A program made the translations under genes and the position numbers. Shown one piece after another: positions 1 through 11,900 of a DNA stretch of 64,000 nt. Under the pieces are notes generated by a model. The model saw only the letters and a program-made list of their open reading frames with translations. It did not search any database and had not been told where the DNA came from. Origin of the DNA: Diphasiastrum complanatum (taxonomy: Eukaryota > Streptophyta > Lycopodiopsida > Lycopodiales > Lycopodiaceae); the NCBI GenBank assembly GCA_029204225.1, contig CM055102.1, positions 31,738,607 to 31,802,606 on the forward strand, read 5' to 3'. Position 1 is the first letter of the stretch, and each line of letters opens with the position of its first letter.

Positions 1-159
1 TGATTTTATCATAGTAGAGCTCATGCTATTACAAACCAATCTACCCACTTATTTCATATTCATCATCAACGGAATACTCGTAAGTACTCTATGTTTGTCG
101 CCATTTCAAAATAGTACACACTAAAGGTTGAATGACATAATTTGCAATGACACACTAGT

Positions 160-990
160 AATGTTTGTCTAATTACACTGCGAAAAAGAAAGAAGCTGAT
201 AACGTGCTACAAAGATCTACCTACCACAATCACAATTGCTATCAATTCAATACCTTTTGTATCTATGTTTGTTCTGTGCTACCTGTATTATTCTAATCTT
301 TATTTAGTGTAATAACATCATCATCAACGCCATCATCATCAAGGGGTGGCTAAAGCCTTGCCCTCTCCTATATGCTCAGGATAATTTCTTGCCTGAATTA
401 GTACACCTGGGCTGTTGTGTATTCACAAAGTGTAAACTGCAAGATAGAATATTTACGTATTAGTTATGGTTAAAAAATCTATAGCATAGAAAAATTAATC
501 ACGACTTCAAAACCAAGAATAAATAGAATAAATTACCTTTGAAATATCAACATCATGTTGAAGGTTGAACCACTTAAAAAATATCTTTGCATTATACAAA
601 GTGTACCACACACAACTGAATGAATCATGTTCTAGGGTGACTGCAAAATTAGAACACATAAGATATCAATGAAAAAAACCACACAATGAATAGAATATAT
701 TAGAAGGTCGATTTTAAAATGCTAATGAAATGGACATGATTTACCTTTAGATTGATGATCTCCCATTCCACTACCTTTGCATTCTCGTTTGGAATGTATT
801 TACATATTATTGACATGATCGAGTCAATATCCTTATGCGTATTACTAGCTGAATTCATCTTTACAGAAAAAAGTTTTATTACATTATCTATAGATCTTGT
901 GAAAGAGATCAGATTTAAGCTCCAGCGCTCACTACAAAATAAAAAAGATAGTTTATTAGCTGCAATTTTGAGAACCTGTGCACGTCCTTA
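160..990 (-). repeat. Inverted copy of the repeat at 29865-30730
   Basis: This stretch reads, on the minus strand, as a diverged copy of the plus-strand sequence at about 29865-30730. The match includes coding exons, intron edges and a 3' flank containing a shared GCTGATAACGTGCT core. It marks a dispersed repeat whose two copies lie about 29 kb apart in opposite orientation. No terminal repeats or target duplications were recognised at its edges, so the kind of element is unknown. Confidence 0.7.
293..858 (-). pseudogene. Three-exon repeated gene of unknown function, copy A (broken)
   Basis: Comparison with the plus-strand copy at 29876-30442 defines three exons on the minus strand: about 858-745, 640-537 and 436-293, each bounded by GT-AG introns. 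Exon 1 starts MNSASNTHKDIDSI. Exon 2 contains VWYTLYNAK and DVDISK. Exon 3 carries FRQEIILSI and an acidic tail with three Asp in a row. This copy has several in-frame stops in exon 3 and a one-base shift near the start of exon 2, so it is a pseudogene. I do not recognise the family. The conservation of splice sites and reading frame between two diverged copies implies that a spliced, translated ancestor existed. It could be the accessory gene of a DNA transposon. Confidence 0.6.
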
Positions 991-1037
991 ACAACCACTT
1001 TTTTCTTGTCTGCTTACCTCGTGCACAAAAGTGATAT

Positions 1038-1660
1038 TTGTCTGAGACTGTGGCGTCGTCTTCCGGATCTAGCCGTGAGAGCACCCTTAGTGCATTTCTA
1101 ACTTATTTTGGAATTTCTGAGAACTTAGACTACTTTCATTCCCTATTTTGTCCTATTTTACATGTTTTCAAGACTGCGCAACCCAATGTTGAAGTATCTT
1201 ATGAACATTATGTTAGATTCAGGGATATAGTCAGTATACATGTTATCTCCATAGGTCCTCTCTCCTTCATGCATTTTACTGATCTTGTCCATTTCTTCTC
1301 ATAGGTCAAGCAGAGATTGGATAGGATGTATAGTAAATTGTTTGAACAATTTAGAAGCACTACGATGTGTGCTGTCTGTAAGAGAAAATGTGTTGAATAC
1401 CAGACTGGGTTCATACTTTTTCTGTTAGTGCAGATCCCGGATGATGAGAAAGTTGTAGCTTCTGATCCTCAAACTACCTCATCCTCAATTCCATCATCCT
1501 TAAAAGACATTAGTCACTTTCTTATTGACACTCTTGACAAAGATAGTGATATCTTTGATGTTGATACTGAAGTGCTTCGGGATTTTTCATTGGCTCAAAT
1601 TTTGTTGTTGATGAATCAATGTCTAATGTTGAATATAAGATGATGAGGAAGGGCTTCTGA
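1038..1660 (+). pseudogene. Unrecognised repeated gene, copy 1 (related to 44425-45060)
   Basis: Two coding blocks lie in line: about 1038-1230 (starts MSETVASSSGSS, contains FLTYFGISENLDYFHS) and about 1303-1643, separated by a stretch that looks like an intron ending CTCATAG. The second block has a CAVCKRKC cysteine cluster and an IPDDE motif followed by a Ser/Thr/Asp-rich segment. The same order (a short aromatic-rich block, then IPDDES and an acidic tail) is seen at 44425-45060, which is why I treat it as a dispersed gene family and not as chance ORFs. The AG before IPDDE may be a further splice acceptor. Reading is lost after about 1643. Function is unknown. It may belong to the same element as a neighbouring repeat. 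Confidence 0.4.
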
Positions 1661-1716
1661 TGGGTGATGAATGCCTGACGAAAAATTTGTCAGATTTTGT
1701 TGAGCATGGATGAAGC

Positions 1717-1935
1717 ATGTCATCTGAAGAAGAAGTCATGGCAATTCAATCCGAGATGGGCTTTTCTCGTCCATCATCAATGCACATTCTAGGTTTTACT
1801 GATGAGAATGTTCCTTTAAGGAGCTCTCATTATTCATTATACTCTACATATATTGAACTTAGTGGAAACAAGGATAATGCACATCTATTAGATGCCTATT
1901 CAAACATTTCTTTATGGCAATACAACCATTGAAAG
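1717..1935 (+). other. Short ORF downstream of the unrecognised gene, possible last exon
   Basis: A 71-residue open frame starts MSSEEEVMAIQSEMGF and ends near a cluster of stops. It lies 70 bases after the preceding block on the same strand and is moderately acidic, so it could be the continuation of that gene. No domain is recognisable and no second copy was found, so it may also be chance. Confidence 0.2.
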
Positions 1936-1939
1936 AGAT

Positions 1940-2330
1940 ACAAAATCTGATGATGAAGAGTGAAACTTTGTATTATGTTATTATACAATCAATACATATA
2001 CAATGAGAATATATCATTTGACTATGATGCTCCTCTCTCTTGCTCCATAAATTTGCGAACTTTTCTAAACTTGTCATAATTTGAAGACAATTATATCAAA
2101 ATCATTTGTATATGGTATATTTTGAAGAAGAATATAATCTGCTATTTAGCAAATTTTTATTTCCTCTCTTCATGTATGAACTTGCATGCTTTTCTAAACA
2201 TGCTGTATTCTATGGATTTTGTTATGTGCAAATCTGAACTTTGCGGTAGAACCAGTGAAATAATTGACAAATATAGTTCTTTTTTATTGGTTCCTCCATG
2301 TTGTGTATTTCGATGAATTGCCACATCAGC
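1940..2330. other. AT-rich spacer, nothing recognised
   Basis: No gene, repeat or regulatory signal could be supported here. A 64-codon open frame starting at 2122 has no recognisable features and is best regarded as chance. Confidence 0.4.
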
Positions 2331-4725
2331 CTATTGCCTAGGCTTCACACGTGTGAGAACAGAGCGTCTGAAAATCTATAGTAGGGCGCACTTCCCATGC
2401 TTGCCAATGTGACTTTTTCATCCCTTGTTATGACCAGACACTAAGGCTTCCATATGTGTTTGCAAAAAATATTGTATTATATCTTAGTATTGATGTGCTG
2501 CACATGTCAAAAATGTAATGTCAGTCTTATGCTTGGATCAAAATATATAGTTGAATTGAAAGAAACTCTAATAATTTATACTAACCATGTAATGAGTGAT
2601 GTGATCTGCTCCCCAACAAACTCGACACAAGTCTTTTGTAGAGCTTTCTTATCAGTATAGAAAATTTATCCTTTTTAAAAATTTTAATTAAACTGTCAAG
2701 CTTCGTCCATACATCAACTTTTAGTAATCTAGCTTTGCTGCTCACCTCAAAGTCTTGAGTGGAAGCAACGATATCTTTCTAGACTGTGTTGAATATTAGA
2801 AGCCTTACTAGTGTGGCTTGACATGAATCGACGTGCTTTTGCTCCTCCTATGCTTGGCTTAGTAGGCATATTTCCTGACTAACCTGAAAGCTTTTCATCT
2901 TTTTGCATTTTGACATGTCCATTATGAAGTCTTTTTTTTTATAGAACATCTTCTAATCGAGAGAGAGCTTCCTTCGCCAGTGATGTTGGCTTAGTATTCC
3001 AAGCAAAAACTATATAAAGATAAATGAGCTTCTCTATTATCCTAAGTTCTGCATGAAGAGTGCAAACATGCACATTTTTTAAGGGAATAGGCAATACAGG
3101 CTTCTAGTTTGGATCTACATTTTCTCTAGTAATTCATGTACTCCTAAAAACATCTTTTGTCATTTTCATGCAGTACAAACAACGCCGCTTAGATGTAGCA
3201 CTGTGAGAGACATTATACGTGCATTTCAATGTTTTCAAATCACCTGCTAAGTGCCATTCAACATTGAAGTCTCCAACTCCTGGAACATTGAGAAATCTTC
3301 CATCCATATGATCCTTGATGATTCTAGGATAAGATGTCCTAGAGAATATCCATGATGATAGTATATTATGATCCTCCTTCAGTACCTGTCTAAAGAATAA
3401 ATCAAACTTAGTTAAATAAGAACTAATACTATCCATTGAATTTAAATAAGAATGAGAAAAATCACCTTCAAGGTTGCCAACACTGAATCTGAAATCTTTT
3501 TGGTCCACTGTTTGTGATAGTGCACCATTCATGAGAGTTATACTAACCCTCTCCATCTTTTGCCCTTTCACAATTTCTGACTCATCTAACTTAAGTACTA
3601 TGATTATTTTACCATTCACCTTTTCAAAGGTTATATCACAGAATGTGACCATGTATCTTAGCAAGTGATTTAGATCAACAAAGAAGTTGTTTGATGAATT
3701 ATAAGATATTGATCTTCCTTTAATTTCATACACCCCCTCAATATAAAATGGGGTATAAATAATCTTATGCATACCTATGTTTAATGTATTTCTCTCTTTC
3801 TTGAAGTGATATGACCTTGGTTTAGGACTTTTCTAATTTGAACTTGCTTAAAAGCTTCTCTAACAAGTTGAAATATTGTTGCATATGCTTCTCTGCTAAT
3901 ACCTGCAAAATCATAGGCACCCTGAAATATAGTCTTATCTAAAAAAATTTGAATGTCCACCATCAAAGGCTCTATAATTTTGCACTTTACATTGGAACTC
4001 CTATTGTTCATCATGATACACTCAGTGGATTTTCCTGTCAATATTGTGCCCACCAATGACATTCCAAGTGAAGCATTGTCCTTAATATTCTGGAGAGCTA
4101 CTAATGCAGATCTAGAAAAAAACCAGATATTTAGTAGAATATCACCGTAGCTGAAATAAATCCATATGTCATTGATCAAGTTACAAAAATCAGAACATGC
4201 TTACTTGAATGCACAAATGCTTCTATTTCGATAACCTTCTTTTGAAAGAGTTTGAATATCCTTGCAACTTTGTCGCTTTCATTTGTTATTCCTAGCCTTC
4301 TTCTTAGCCACTTCCACATCCTTTAGTAATTGTAAGTTTTCAAATCGAATTGATTGTAAGATTGATTGCATTTGCTCTAGTTCTGATTTGATATCGAATG
4401 TTATCTTTTGTAATAATTCATATTTCTTTGAAGTTCTTCATTTTCCTCTAAAGTCTTTTGGACAAGACAATCTCTTTTATGATAATAAGAGGATATGTGT
4501 ATCAACAGTATGCCCATTGCATATCCATGTAACTAGATGAGTTATTGAAGAGAATGTGGGATGAGTCAAAGTGCTAGGATCTTGAGAATACAATGTTCCA
4601 TCAGTCCACAAATCCAAGTTCTTCTTTCCTTCTTCCCTATAATGGAAATGATCCTCAACAAATATTGAAATTCCTTTGCCTCTTCTTCTCTGTAAAGGTG
4701 CCAAATCAGTAAGAATATCCATTTA
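2330..4725 (-). pseudogene. DDE-transposase-like gene, copy 1 (multi-exon, broken)
   Basis: Minus-strand coding blocks run from about 4722 to 2400 in the same order as at 54010-51370. Block 1 (4722-4480) has NLDLWTDGTLYSQDP. A coiled coil follows (about 4460-4260, e.g. LEENEELQ). Block 3 (4110-3790) has GISREAYATIFQLV. Block 4 (3772-3134) holds NGKIIIVLKLDESE, then AGDLKTLKCTYNVSH and CLYC. The end (about 2745-2400) has DVWTKLDSLI and the final LSVW..QGM.KSHWQAW motif. The KLDESE and AGD aspartates, with a Cys-x-x-Cys just after, resemble the first two catalytic positions and zinc insert of DDE transposases. From memory, widely dispersed animal elements show the same order (IS..AY, then a D strand, GGD.K.L...G...A....C.wC, then QG.EK). 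Stops and frameshifts show it is inactive. Naming the superfamily is inference. Confidence 0.6.
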
Positions 4726-4879
4726 AAGATTATACAATGTCGTCATCAGAGAAAACAAGAAAGTAATTACATGCATCAAAGTGAGTCAGAACAGATTTTT
4801 CAAAACAAATCAAAGTACTTATCTTTTATTATATTGTATACTCTGTACCATCAATCCATTGATTTTGCTTTTCCACTTG

Positions 4880-5130
4880 GTTCAAATTTGAAGATGGCAC
4901 TCATATTTTCATTCCAATGTGAAGATTGCGCTCATGTCAACCAAATGGAGGGAATGCATATTCAAATTTAGACAAGCTAAACTCTTTTGTAACAACAATT
5001 CTTACATTTTACTTTATTTCTTGATTCAAATTTGGGGATGGCGCTCATATTTTAGATCCAATGAGAAGATTGCCCTCATCGTAACCAATTGAGGGAATGT
5101 TTATTCAAATTCAGACAAGTTAGACTGTGA
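4880..5130. repeat. Tandem duplication, unit about 145 bp
   Basis: The stretch at about 4883-4980 recurs at about 5028-5125 with small changes. Both contain a CAAATTTG..GATGGC start, GCTCATATTTT, GAAGATTGC, a GAGGGAATG core and end in TTCAAATT(T/C)AGACAAG. It is a local duplication without coding content. Confidence 0.65.
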
Positions 5131-5396
5131 ACAATTTAGAGTTCTTAACTGTGATTGTAGACACTATGGTTAGAGCATTGGGAGTTGGGAAGGCCTCGGG
5201 AGTGGTGGGAGCAAGCAAATAAACAATATATATATATATATTAATGTTATTTTTTTTATTATCGTATATGGCATTTCCTTGTAGGTTCATTTTTATATTT
5301 GAAACTCCTCTAATGTGTTCAATTTTGTTGTGTTAGTTGCCTTCCCCTTGGATATCCAATGAGCTGAATAGTGTATAAGTACTACTCAACATTGTC

Positions 5397-5450
5397 CATA
5401 AATCTAAGAATTGGCCTAAAATATTGTCCATAAATCTAAGAATTGGCAAA
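5397..5450. repeat. Short tandem duplication (about 31 bp)
   Basis: ATTGTCCATAAATCTAAGAA occurs twice in direct succession, each followed by TTGGC. It is a minor replication-slippage product with no apparent function. Confidence 0.7.
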
Positions 5451-5918
5451 AAACTCCTTCACAAATGCCACTAAATCATTGCAACCGTTGCTTTGCTCAA
5501 AAACTGTGGCTAATTTTTTAAAGTCAATTAACCGTCGTCTGGTGACGTTTGCAGGGATGGATATCCATTGTCGGGAAACAATTGATTTGAAACTTCCTTT
5601 CCATGCCTATCAGCATTTTGGCAACTCATTTTATCTCATTGCTTTCATTGCTCTCATTTTGATTTGGCTTGCTTGCTATTGCTCTCATTTTGACCTTGCT
5701 TGCTTCCTATTATCTCATAGTGATCTTATTGCCTTCTAGTTGTCTAATCACCTGTTGACATCTTGTTGCTTTCTAATATAGTTGCAATCTATAGTTTCTT
5801 TTTGGATTGTGCTTTAGTTACTCTAGTTTAGTTTTTTTAAAAAATTCATAGAGTTTTTGTTTTTGTTTTTGTTTCAACATATTTTTTATGTGGTTAGTTA
5901 TTGTCCCACTGGTCTTGA

Positions 5919-6197
5919 TGGCCAGTGGAAGTGGTGGACGGTGCGGTCGGCATGACCGGTTGTCTAACTCTTCTGAGGGTGCATCCCTCTAGGTCCAGCA
6001 GCAGCCATAGCTCAAGTGGTGGCCGTGGAGGTGTCACCTCTGGCAACAACCAAAAGGAGGCACTTTGTCTTATGAGAGGCTTGCACCCTTCTACTTGTCA
6101 GTATGTCTACGAGCAATCGATGCGTGAGGACGTGGTGATTGGCTCGCCTACACCTACCAACGAGTCCAGCACATCCCCATATGATATTCATGTATAA
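5919..6197 (+). CDS. Gly/Ser-rich hypothetical ORF, possible gene start
   Basis: An ATG at about 5919 in a good plant context (GATGGCC) opens MASGSGGRCGRHD and stops after about 24 codons. The overlapping frame from 5925 stays open for 90 codons and contains a Ser run followed by SSGGRGGVTSGNN, then CLMRGLHPSTCQYVYEQSMRED. A frameshift between the two frames near the Ser run would give one Gly/Ser-rich N terminus. Base composition is clearly more GC-rich than its surroundings, which favours real coding origin. It lies immediately 5' of a CACTA-type end, so it could be part of that transposon or a captured exon. No family was recognised. Confidence 0.3.
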   Translation, partial: WPVEVVDGAVGMTGCLTLLRVHPSRSSSSHSSSGGRGGVTSGNNQKEALCLMRGLHPSTCQYVYEQSMREDVVIGSPTPTNESSTSPYDIHV

Positions 6198-6199
6198 AT

Positions 6200-7040
6200 G
6201 TAAATATTTTTTTGTAAATAGAATATGTATACATACACATTGTTAATTAGAATACGTAGCACAAAAAACGACATCAATTTTGATCAATGCTAGTGCTCAC
6301 TTAAAAAATAACACAAGAATTCTCTAAAAAATGAGAGAACTCGTTCATATATATGTACTATGAACAAAAAAAATGGAGCCTCGTGGGTGCAAATGAGCAC
6401 CCGCCGGCTTTGAATTTTTTTTTTAAATCCAAACTAAACGTAGTTGGGTGACGTTCCTCTAAACCCTAAAAAACTTTAGCGATGTTTGTGCAATGCTAAA
6501 GTATGCGTCACATATACCTCGCTATATTTTTTTTTTGTAAAACCCAATAAACGTCATTGGGCGACATACAAATGATGCCCGACGACACTATATATTTTTC
6601 ACAGAAACTAGACCCGAGAGTGTTTGTGATGTTCTTGTGACGGTTGTAAACGTCGCCGCGCGACAATCCAATTTGGTCAAATTTCGAGCTCAAATATGAT
6701 TCAGCGTTATAGCGACACTTAACTATCACTTTATTGTCACCGAGCGATGATCACTCATAATCTCAACTATCAGTCACGCGGCGACAGTTGTTGACAAAAA
6801 TCATTGCGGGACATTTATAAAGATGCTCAGTGACGGACTTGTGTGCCGAAAGACGTTAAAACGTTGCAAAATTGTCGCTAATTTTTCACTTTTGTCGTTG
6901 ATATGTCGCTATAAAAGTCACTTGGCCACCAGTAGTGACACTTAAAAAAGGCAATATTGACATTTGTGCAAGCATATCTGTCGCTAATATATGCATAAAC
7001 GTCACTATAAACGTCATTATGTGTCATTGGTGTGGTAGTG
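6200..7040. mobile_element. CACTA (En/Spm)-type transposon end with subterminal repeats
   Basis: Read on the minus strand from 7040, the sequence begins CACTACCACACCAATGACAC. This has the CACTA terminus typical of this superfamily. The next roughly 500 bases are crowded with short repeats in both orientations (GTCGCTA/TAGCGAC, GACGTT/AACGTC, GGGCGAC), as expected of the subterminal repeats that bind CACTA transposase. No matching inverted terminus was found on the left side in this window, so the element is truncated or its other end is diverged. A 3-bp target duplication could not be tested. Confidence 0.5.
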
Positions 7041-8095
7041 AGTTGGATCCATCAAGCTTGTCTATGATGACACCGGCTTTGCTCTGAGAATACACATGGA
7101 ACTACTGTCTGCTGATGATCTGATCTGTCAATGACTTAAGAATGAAAATGGAGTCTAGTATATTATCAAAACAAGAAAATACTGTGTTGGCATCAGTTAA
7201 TCAGAAAATGAAGCTTGGTTACCACGTTGGAGAGATATGAAAATGTGGAGTGGAACCAAGAGAATGTAGAGAAGCTCGATGAGTAGGAACTATGTTCGAA
7301 CTATCAAATACAAATTAATTGTATCGCGATAGTCGCAACTAATTTTACTTGATCCTCACTTTGAAATCATCAAAATCAACTCAATTGATCATATAGACAA
7401 ACACAAATTCACTAATGCTGGCTGTGGAAATGTGTATTGTAGAAGTATTGAGATGTTCAGACAAAACATACGAGAACTGAGAAATAAAAGTGCTTAAACC
7501 AATATATTAGAGAATACTGACACAGTAACTGAACACAATAAGATGATTAGATTGAGTTCAGATGTAGCATGTACAAAATCAACTAGCTTATGAGCACAAT
7601 GCATTTGCGGTAGTAGTTGTGTGCTCAAAGTCTTCTCACTTACTCAAGTCAGATCGAGAAGTGGTTGACAATGTACTTAATATTCATATTGGAGTGCATG
7701 TCCAAACACTAAGTGTTTGGATTTGTACTTTGCCATCAAAACATCGTAGTCATACCTAGCCGATAATCGTAGGTTTTTGTAAAAATCTCATAAGGAGACT
7801 TCATAAGAAGTCATAAATGCCTGGTGACAGATCGATAGACTTCACCCAATAGTTTAATAACATGTCGATTGTTGGATGACCGTCTGACTATTCGATGACC
7901 TGTCAAATGCTTAACAACCGAATGGATCAAGATTAAAGATTGGATCTAGAGAGAGAGAGAGAAAAGAGAATAGAAATCCAACAAGAACAACAGCCAAATG
8001 CAGTTGTAGTTACATCTCAATCCTCAATTCAAGACAAGGATGGAGTGTTTATGATCAGAGATCAAGAAGCGCAAGCCAATAATCAAAGATTCACA
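7041..8095. other. No recognisable gene; host flank of the copia insertion
   Basis: AT-rich sequence with no supported coding region. The last part (about 7946-8100) contains a GA-rich run and a Gln-rich open frame that stops being meaningful at 8101, where an LTR begins. That portion is probably the disrupted left half of the older copia element whose continuation starts at 13808, but the protein match is not clear. Confidence 0.35.
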
Positions 8096-8100
8096 AACAT
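8096..8100. repeat. Target-site duplication AACAT (left)
   Basis: AACAT immediately precedes the LTR boundary at 8101 and is repeated immediately after the other LTR at 13808-13812. A 5-bp duplication is the normal footprint of Ty1/copia integration. Confidence 0.85.
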
Positions 8101-8894
8101 TGACGCGAAACTGGGTTTCGTTTCATTGTCGTGTTCGTGAACGATTTTGTGTCTTTGAATTTTCTTTTGCACGGAACATAGGAACCTAGACACGCGAGTG
8201 CACATCATAGAACACATTCTATTCTAGCAATCAAGACAAACGACACAAGACAAGGAGATGCATGAAAATAGAGCAACTGTATTATGAGTTTGATTTTTAG
8301 AGCCAGATCGTCAGTGTCTCGCTCGTTGTTAGAATGACACTCTGCTCTTTCGTTGTGTTCTGCTCGTTGGCATACTTTCATGCACAACTCTTTTGTTTCT
8401 AGTATTTTTCTTTTCTGCTCTACTCGCTACGTCTCTCTCTGTCTCTTACAGAAAATCTGACTATTTTTGTCTATGTCTCTGATTCAGAAAAAGATAGTTT
8501 ATATCTCCACTGTGTGGAGTTTACAAGATAGCTTAACGCAGAATCACAAGACTAGTTAAGGCTAATCAACTAATCAGTTACTCTCCGTCGTTGCCACTCA
8601 TTTCAACTGGGCGTGAAGTCTATGACTTCAAGCCCATTGAGTTGCCAGCTGGTAGTGTGAAAGATTCTCTTTCATTTGTTTCGTTTCCTTCGTTTGCTTT
8701 CGTTTATTTTGTTTTTTTTCATTTTGCGCCCCTTTGCGGTTTGCGGTCCTAAAGGTATGTTTGCGGTTCACAAATGATTCACGAATCATTCGTCCTTCGA
8801 GTCAAGGGACGTTGACTTTCACAAATTGTTCTTGTTTGACCTTCGTCTCGTGTTCGTGTTGCGGCAAAGTTGCAGGAGTTCACCATTTCTAACA
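8101..8894 (-). mobile_element. 3' LTR of complete copia element
   Basis: On the minus strand this repeat begins TGTTAGAAATGG and ends TTTCGCGTCA, giving TG..CA ends. It matches 13002-13807 over nearly its whole length with scattered substitutions and short indels. By eye roughly nine in ten positions agree, so the insertion is not recent. It holds the usual CT-rich and AT-rich segments but I could not fix a TATA box with confidence. Confidence 0.9.
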
Positions 8895-8906
8895 CTCTCT
8901 CTTGAA
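8895..8906 (-). other. Polypurine tract of the copia element
   Basis: On the minus strand AAGAGAGAG lies directly before the LTR start TGTTAG. This is the expected position and composition of the primer for plus-strand DNA synthesis. Confidence 0.7.
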
Positions 8907-11900
8907 CCTTGCAGCTTTGCACGTTTAATCCAATTGCCTTTCTTTGCTTGGCAAAGAGTGGCTTGTTGAGCAGCTTCATGAACAAATCTACAATCATGTC
9001 TTCTGATTTTACATATTGGACTTGGAGCTCTCCTTTCGAGATTAAATCTCGAATGTGATGGTACTTCAGAGGTATGTTTTTTGTCTTTGAATGGAAGACA
9101 TGATCCTGGGACAGATAGATGGCACTCTGAGAGTCCATCATCATCGTGGTTGGCCCTTCTTGTGGTATCCCAATTGCTTCCAACATCATCTACAGCCACA
9201 CTACCTTGTTCGCCACCTTTGAAGTTGCGACATATTCAGCCTCACAAGAGGATTGAGCCACCAAGGTTTGCTTTTGCATATCCAGCTGATTGCAGCTCCG
9301 CACGCTATTGTACATCCTCCAGTTATGGACTTGCTGCCATCTTTGCAGCTAGCCCAGCTTGCATCACTGTAGTAGTGCAGCTCAAATCCTTTTTCTTCGT
9401 TCTCAGCTCTATAGGTTTATCCCATATTTTGGGTACCTTTCAGATATTGTAGGATTCATTTTGCCATTTGCCAATGTGCTAGGCCAGGATTGGAAGAGAA
9501 TTGGCTTAGGGCATAAACAGAGAAAGCTACATCGGGTCTGGTACAAATTGTAAGGTACATCAGACTACCGATTAGGTTTTGGTAGAGTATACCTGCCATC
9601 TTCTGTTCTTCCTCTTTCGTTTTTGGGCAATCCAACTTCATGAGCTTGGCTCCAACTATCATTGGTGTGGCCTTTTCTTTGTAGTCCACCATGTGATACT
9701 GCTTCAGCACCTTTTTGGCATATTCTGACTGACTCAAGTGTATTTTGCCCTTTGTTCAATCTCTTCTGATCTCCAGCCCAAGGCATTTTGTTGCTTCTCC
9801 AAGATCTGTGATTTCGTAACTTTCAGAAATCTGACTCTTCGTGTCTTTAATCAGCATCAAGGAATTTCCTATCATTAGGGAATAATCCACGAAGATAGTC
9901 AGTATCACAAAATCTTTTCCTACTCTTTTTATGTAGACATTGCAGTCTGGTTGTGTAGAATCGAAGTCTAGAGACTTCAGAAGACTATCGAGCTTCTTAT
10001 ACCAAGCTCGTGATGCCTGTTTTAGACCATAGATGCATCTTTGCAACCAACAGACATATCGTCAATTGTCAGGGTCTTCAAATCCTTCATGTTGTTTCAT
10101 TAAGATTTCCTCCTCTAGATCTCCATGGAGAAAGGCTGTTTTTACATCAATAAGGTGAATTTCCAGATTGTGCTGTGTGACGTATGCAAGGAGTAGTCAT
10201 ATGCTTGTCATCTTGACCATCGACGAATATGTGCCGAAATAATAGACACCATATCTTTGCATGTAGCCTTTCGCGACAAGCCTTGCCTTGTAGCGGCCAA
10301 TGGTGCCATCTGATTTCATCTTTTTCTTGTATACCCACTTGCAGTCGACTATTTTTCTGTTTTCTGGTAGTGGCTCTAATGTCGATGCCTCGTTTCGCCT
10401 CATCGACTCGATTTCCTCTGACATTGCCTGCTTCCATAATTCTCCCTCTCCCTCTGGACTCTGGATAGCTTTTTGATATGTTGTTGGCTCTTCAGTGAAG
10501 CTGCAGTACTCGCACTGTGTGTCTTCGCTCCACTGAAGATTGTCAGAGTTACGGTCTGGAGGTCTTCTTTGTCTCATTGACCTTCGAGGTTTGTTTCATC
10601 ACTGCTCGAACGTTTCTTGTTCGTGGGGTCGATCCTCTGCTTTCTGCTGCTCTGGAGTCTGTGGCTCTACATTCTGATTTGATGTCTGTCCTCGATCTCC
10701 CTCTTGAATAGGCAGCAGTGTGAAGATCTCATGGCCTCTTTCGTCTTTTAGTCCAGGGAATGTGGACTTATCGAACTTCACATCTCTACTCAAAACAACT
10801 TTTTTTGTGGTTGGATCATAGAGTCTGTACAATTGTGTTCCGTTCGAGTAGCCAACCATGATTGTTTGCTCTGATTTGTCATCAATCTTGCTTCTTTTTT
10901 CTTTTGGAATGTGCTAATATGCTGCACATCCGAAAACTCGTACATATGAGAGATCAGGCTTTCTACCTGTCCACATTTCGTATGGTGTCCTGTTATCTAG
11001 TGCTGTCATTGTTGATCTGATTTGCAAGTGTATAGCTGCAGTAATTGCCTCAGCCCAGAATTGACCTGGCAATTGAGCCTATGCCATCATGCATCTAGCT
11101 CCTTCGACTGGCGTTCTGTTTCTTCTTTCTGCTACACCATTGTATTCTGGTGTGTATGCAGGAGTGGACTAGTGTTCGATCCCCTGTTCTTCGTAGAATT
11201 TTAAGAATTCTTTACTTTTGTATTCACCTCCGTTGTTAGATCTAAGGATCTGTATCCTTTTCAAGGTGTGTCACTCTACAAATGCCACAAAGTTCTTGAA
11301 AGAATCAAACACTTCGGATTTCTTCTTTAAGTAGTAGATCGTGGTCATCCGGCTGTAATCATCTATGAACGTCAAAAAGTATCTCGAACCTGAGAGCGAA
11401 TCCATTTTCATCGGTCCACAGACATCAGAGTGGATGAGCTCAAGAACTTCCTTGGCTCTTCTCCTCTCATGTTGAATGGATTGCGATGTTGTTTGCCTTT
11501 TTGACAGGCTTTGCAGAACTCAGTTTTGGGCCTTGAAATCTTGATACCTGTGACAATGTCTTTTCTGCTCATGTCGTATAGGCTCCGCATGTTCAGATGA
11601 TACATTCTCCTATGCCAGAGCTGATCTTCATTTTTGGGTGCATTTAATATGCCATAAGAGTTGCTGATTATTTTGGCCTGGTAGAGGTTTCCTTCTCTGC
11701 ATCCGACCGTCAGCAACTTGTTTGTCGTCTTCTTGATCATGCAGCATGTGTTGCCGTCGAACAAAACTCGAATGCCAAGATCTGCCATCTTGGAGACAGA
11801 TAGCAGATCTTTTCTGAGTGAGGGCACATACAGTGCTCCTGGCAGCTCTGCTTGGCCTGACAGTGTTCGCAGCTGGAGAGTGCCGATGCCTTTGACATCG

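Noticed and set aside
7940-8140. 66-codon plus-strand frame
   Set aside because: Crosses the LTR boundary at 8101 and the target duplication, so it cannot be one gene.
8819-9199. Overlapping minus-strand frame beside RNase H
   Set aside because: Shadow of the copia RNase H tail read in the neighbouring frame.
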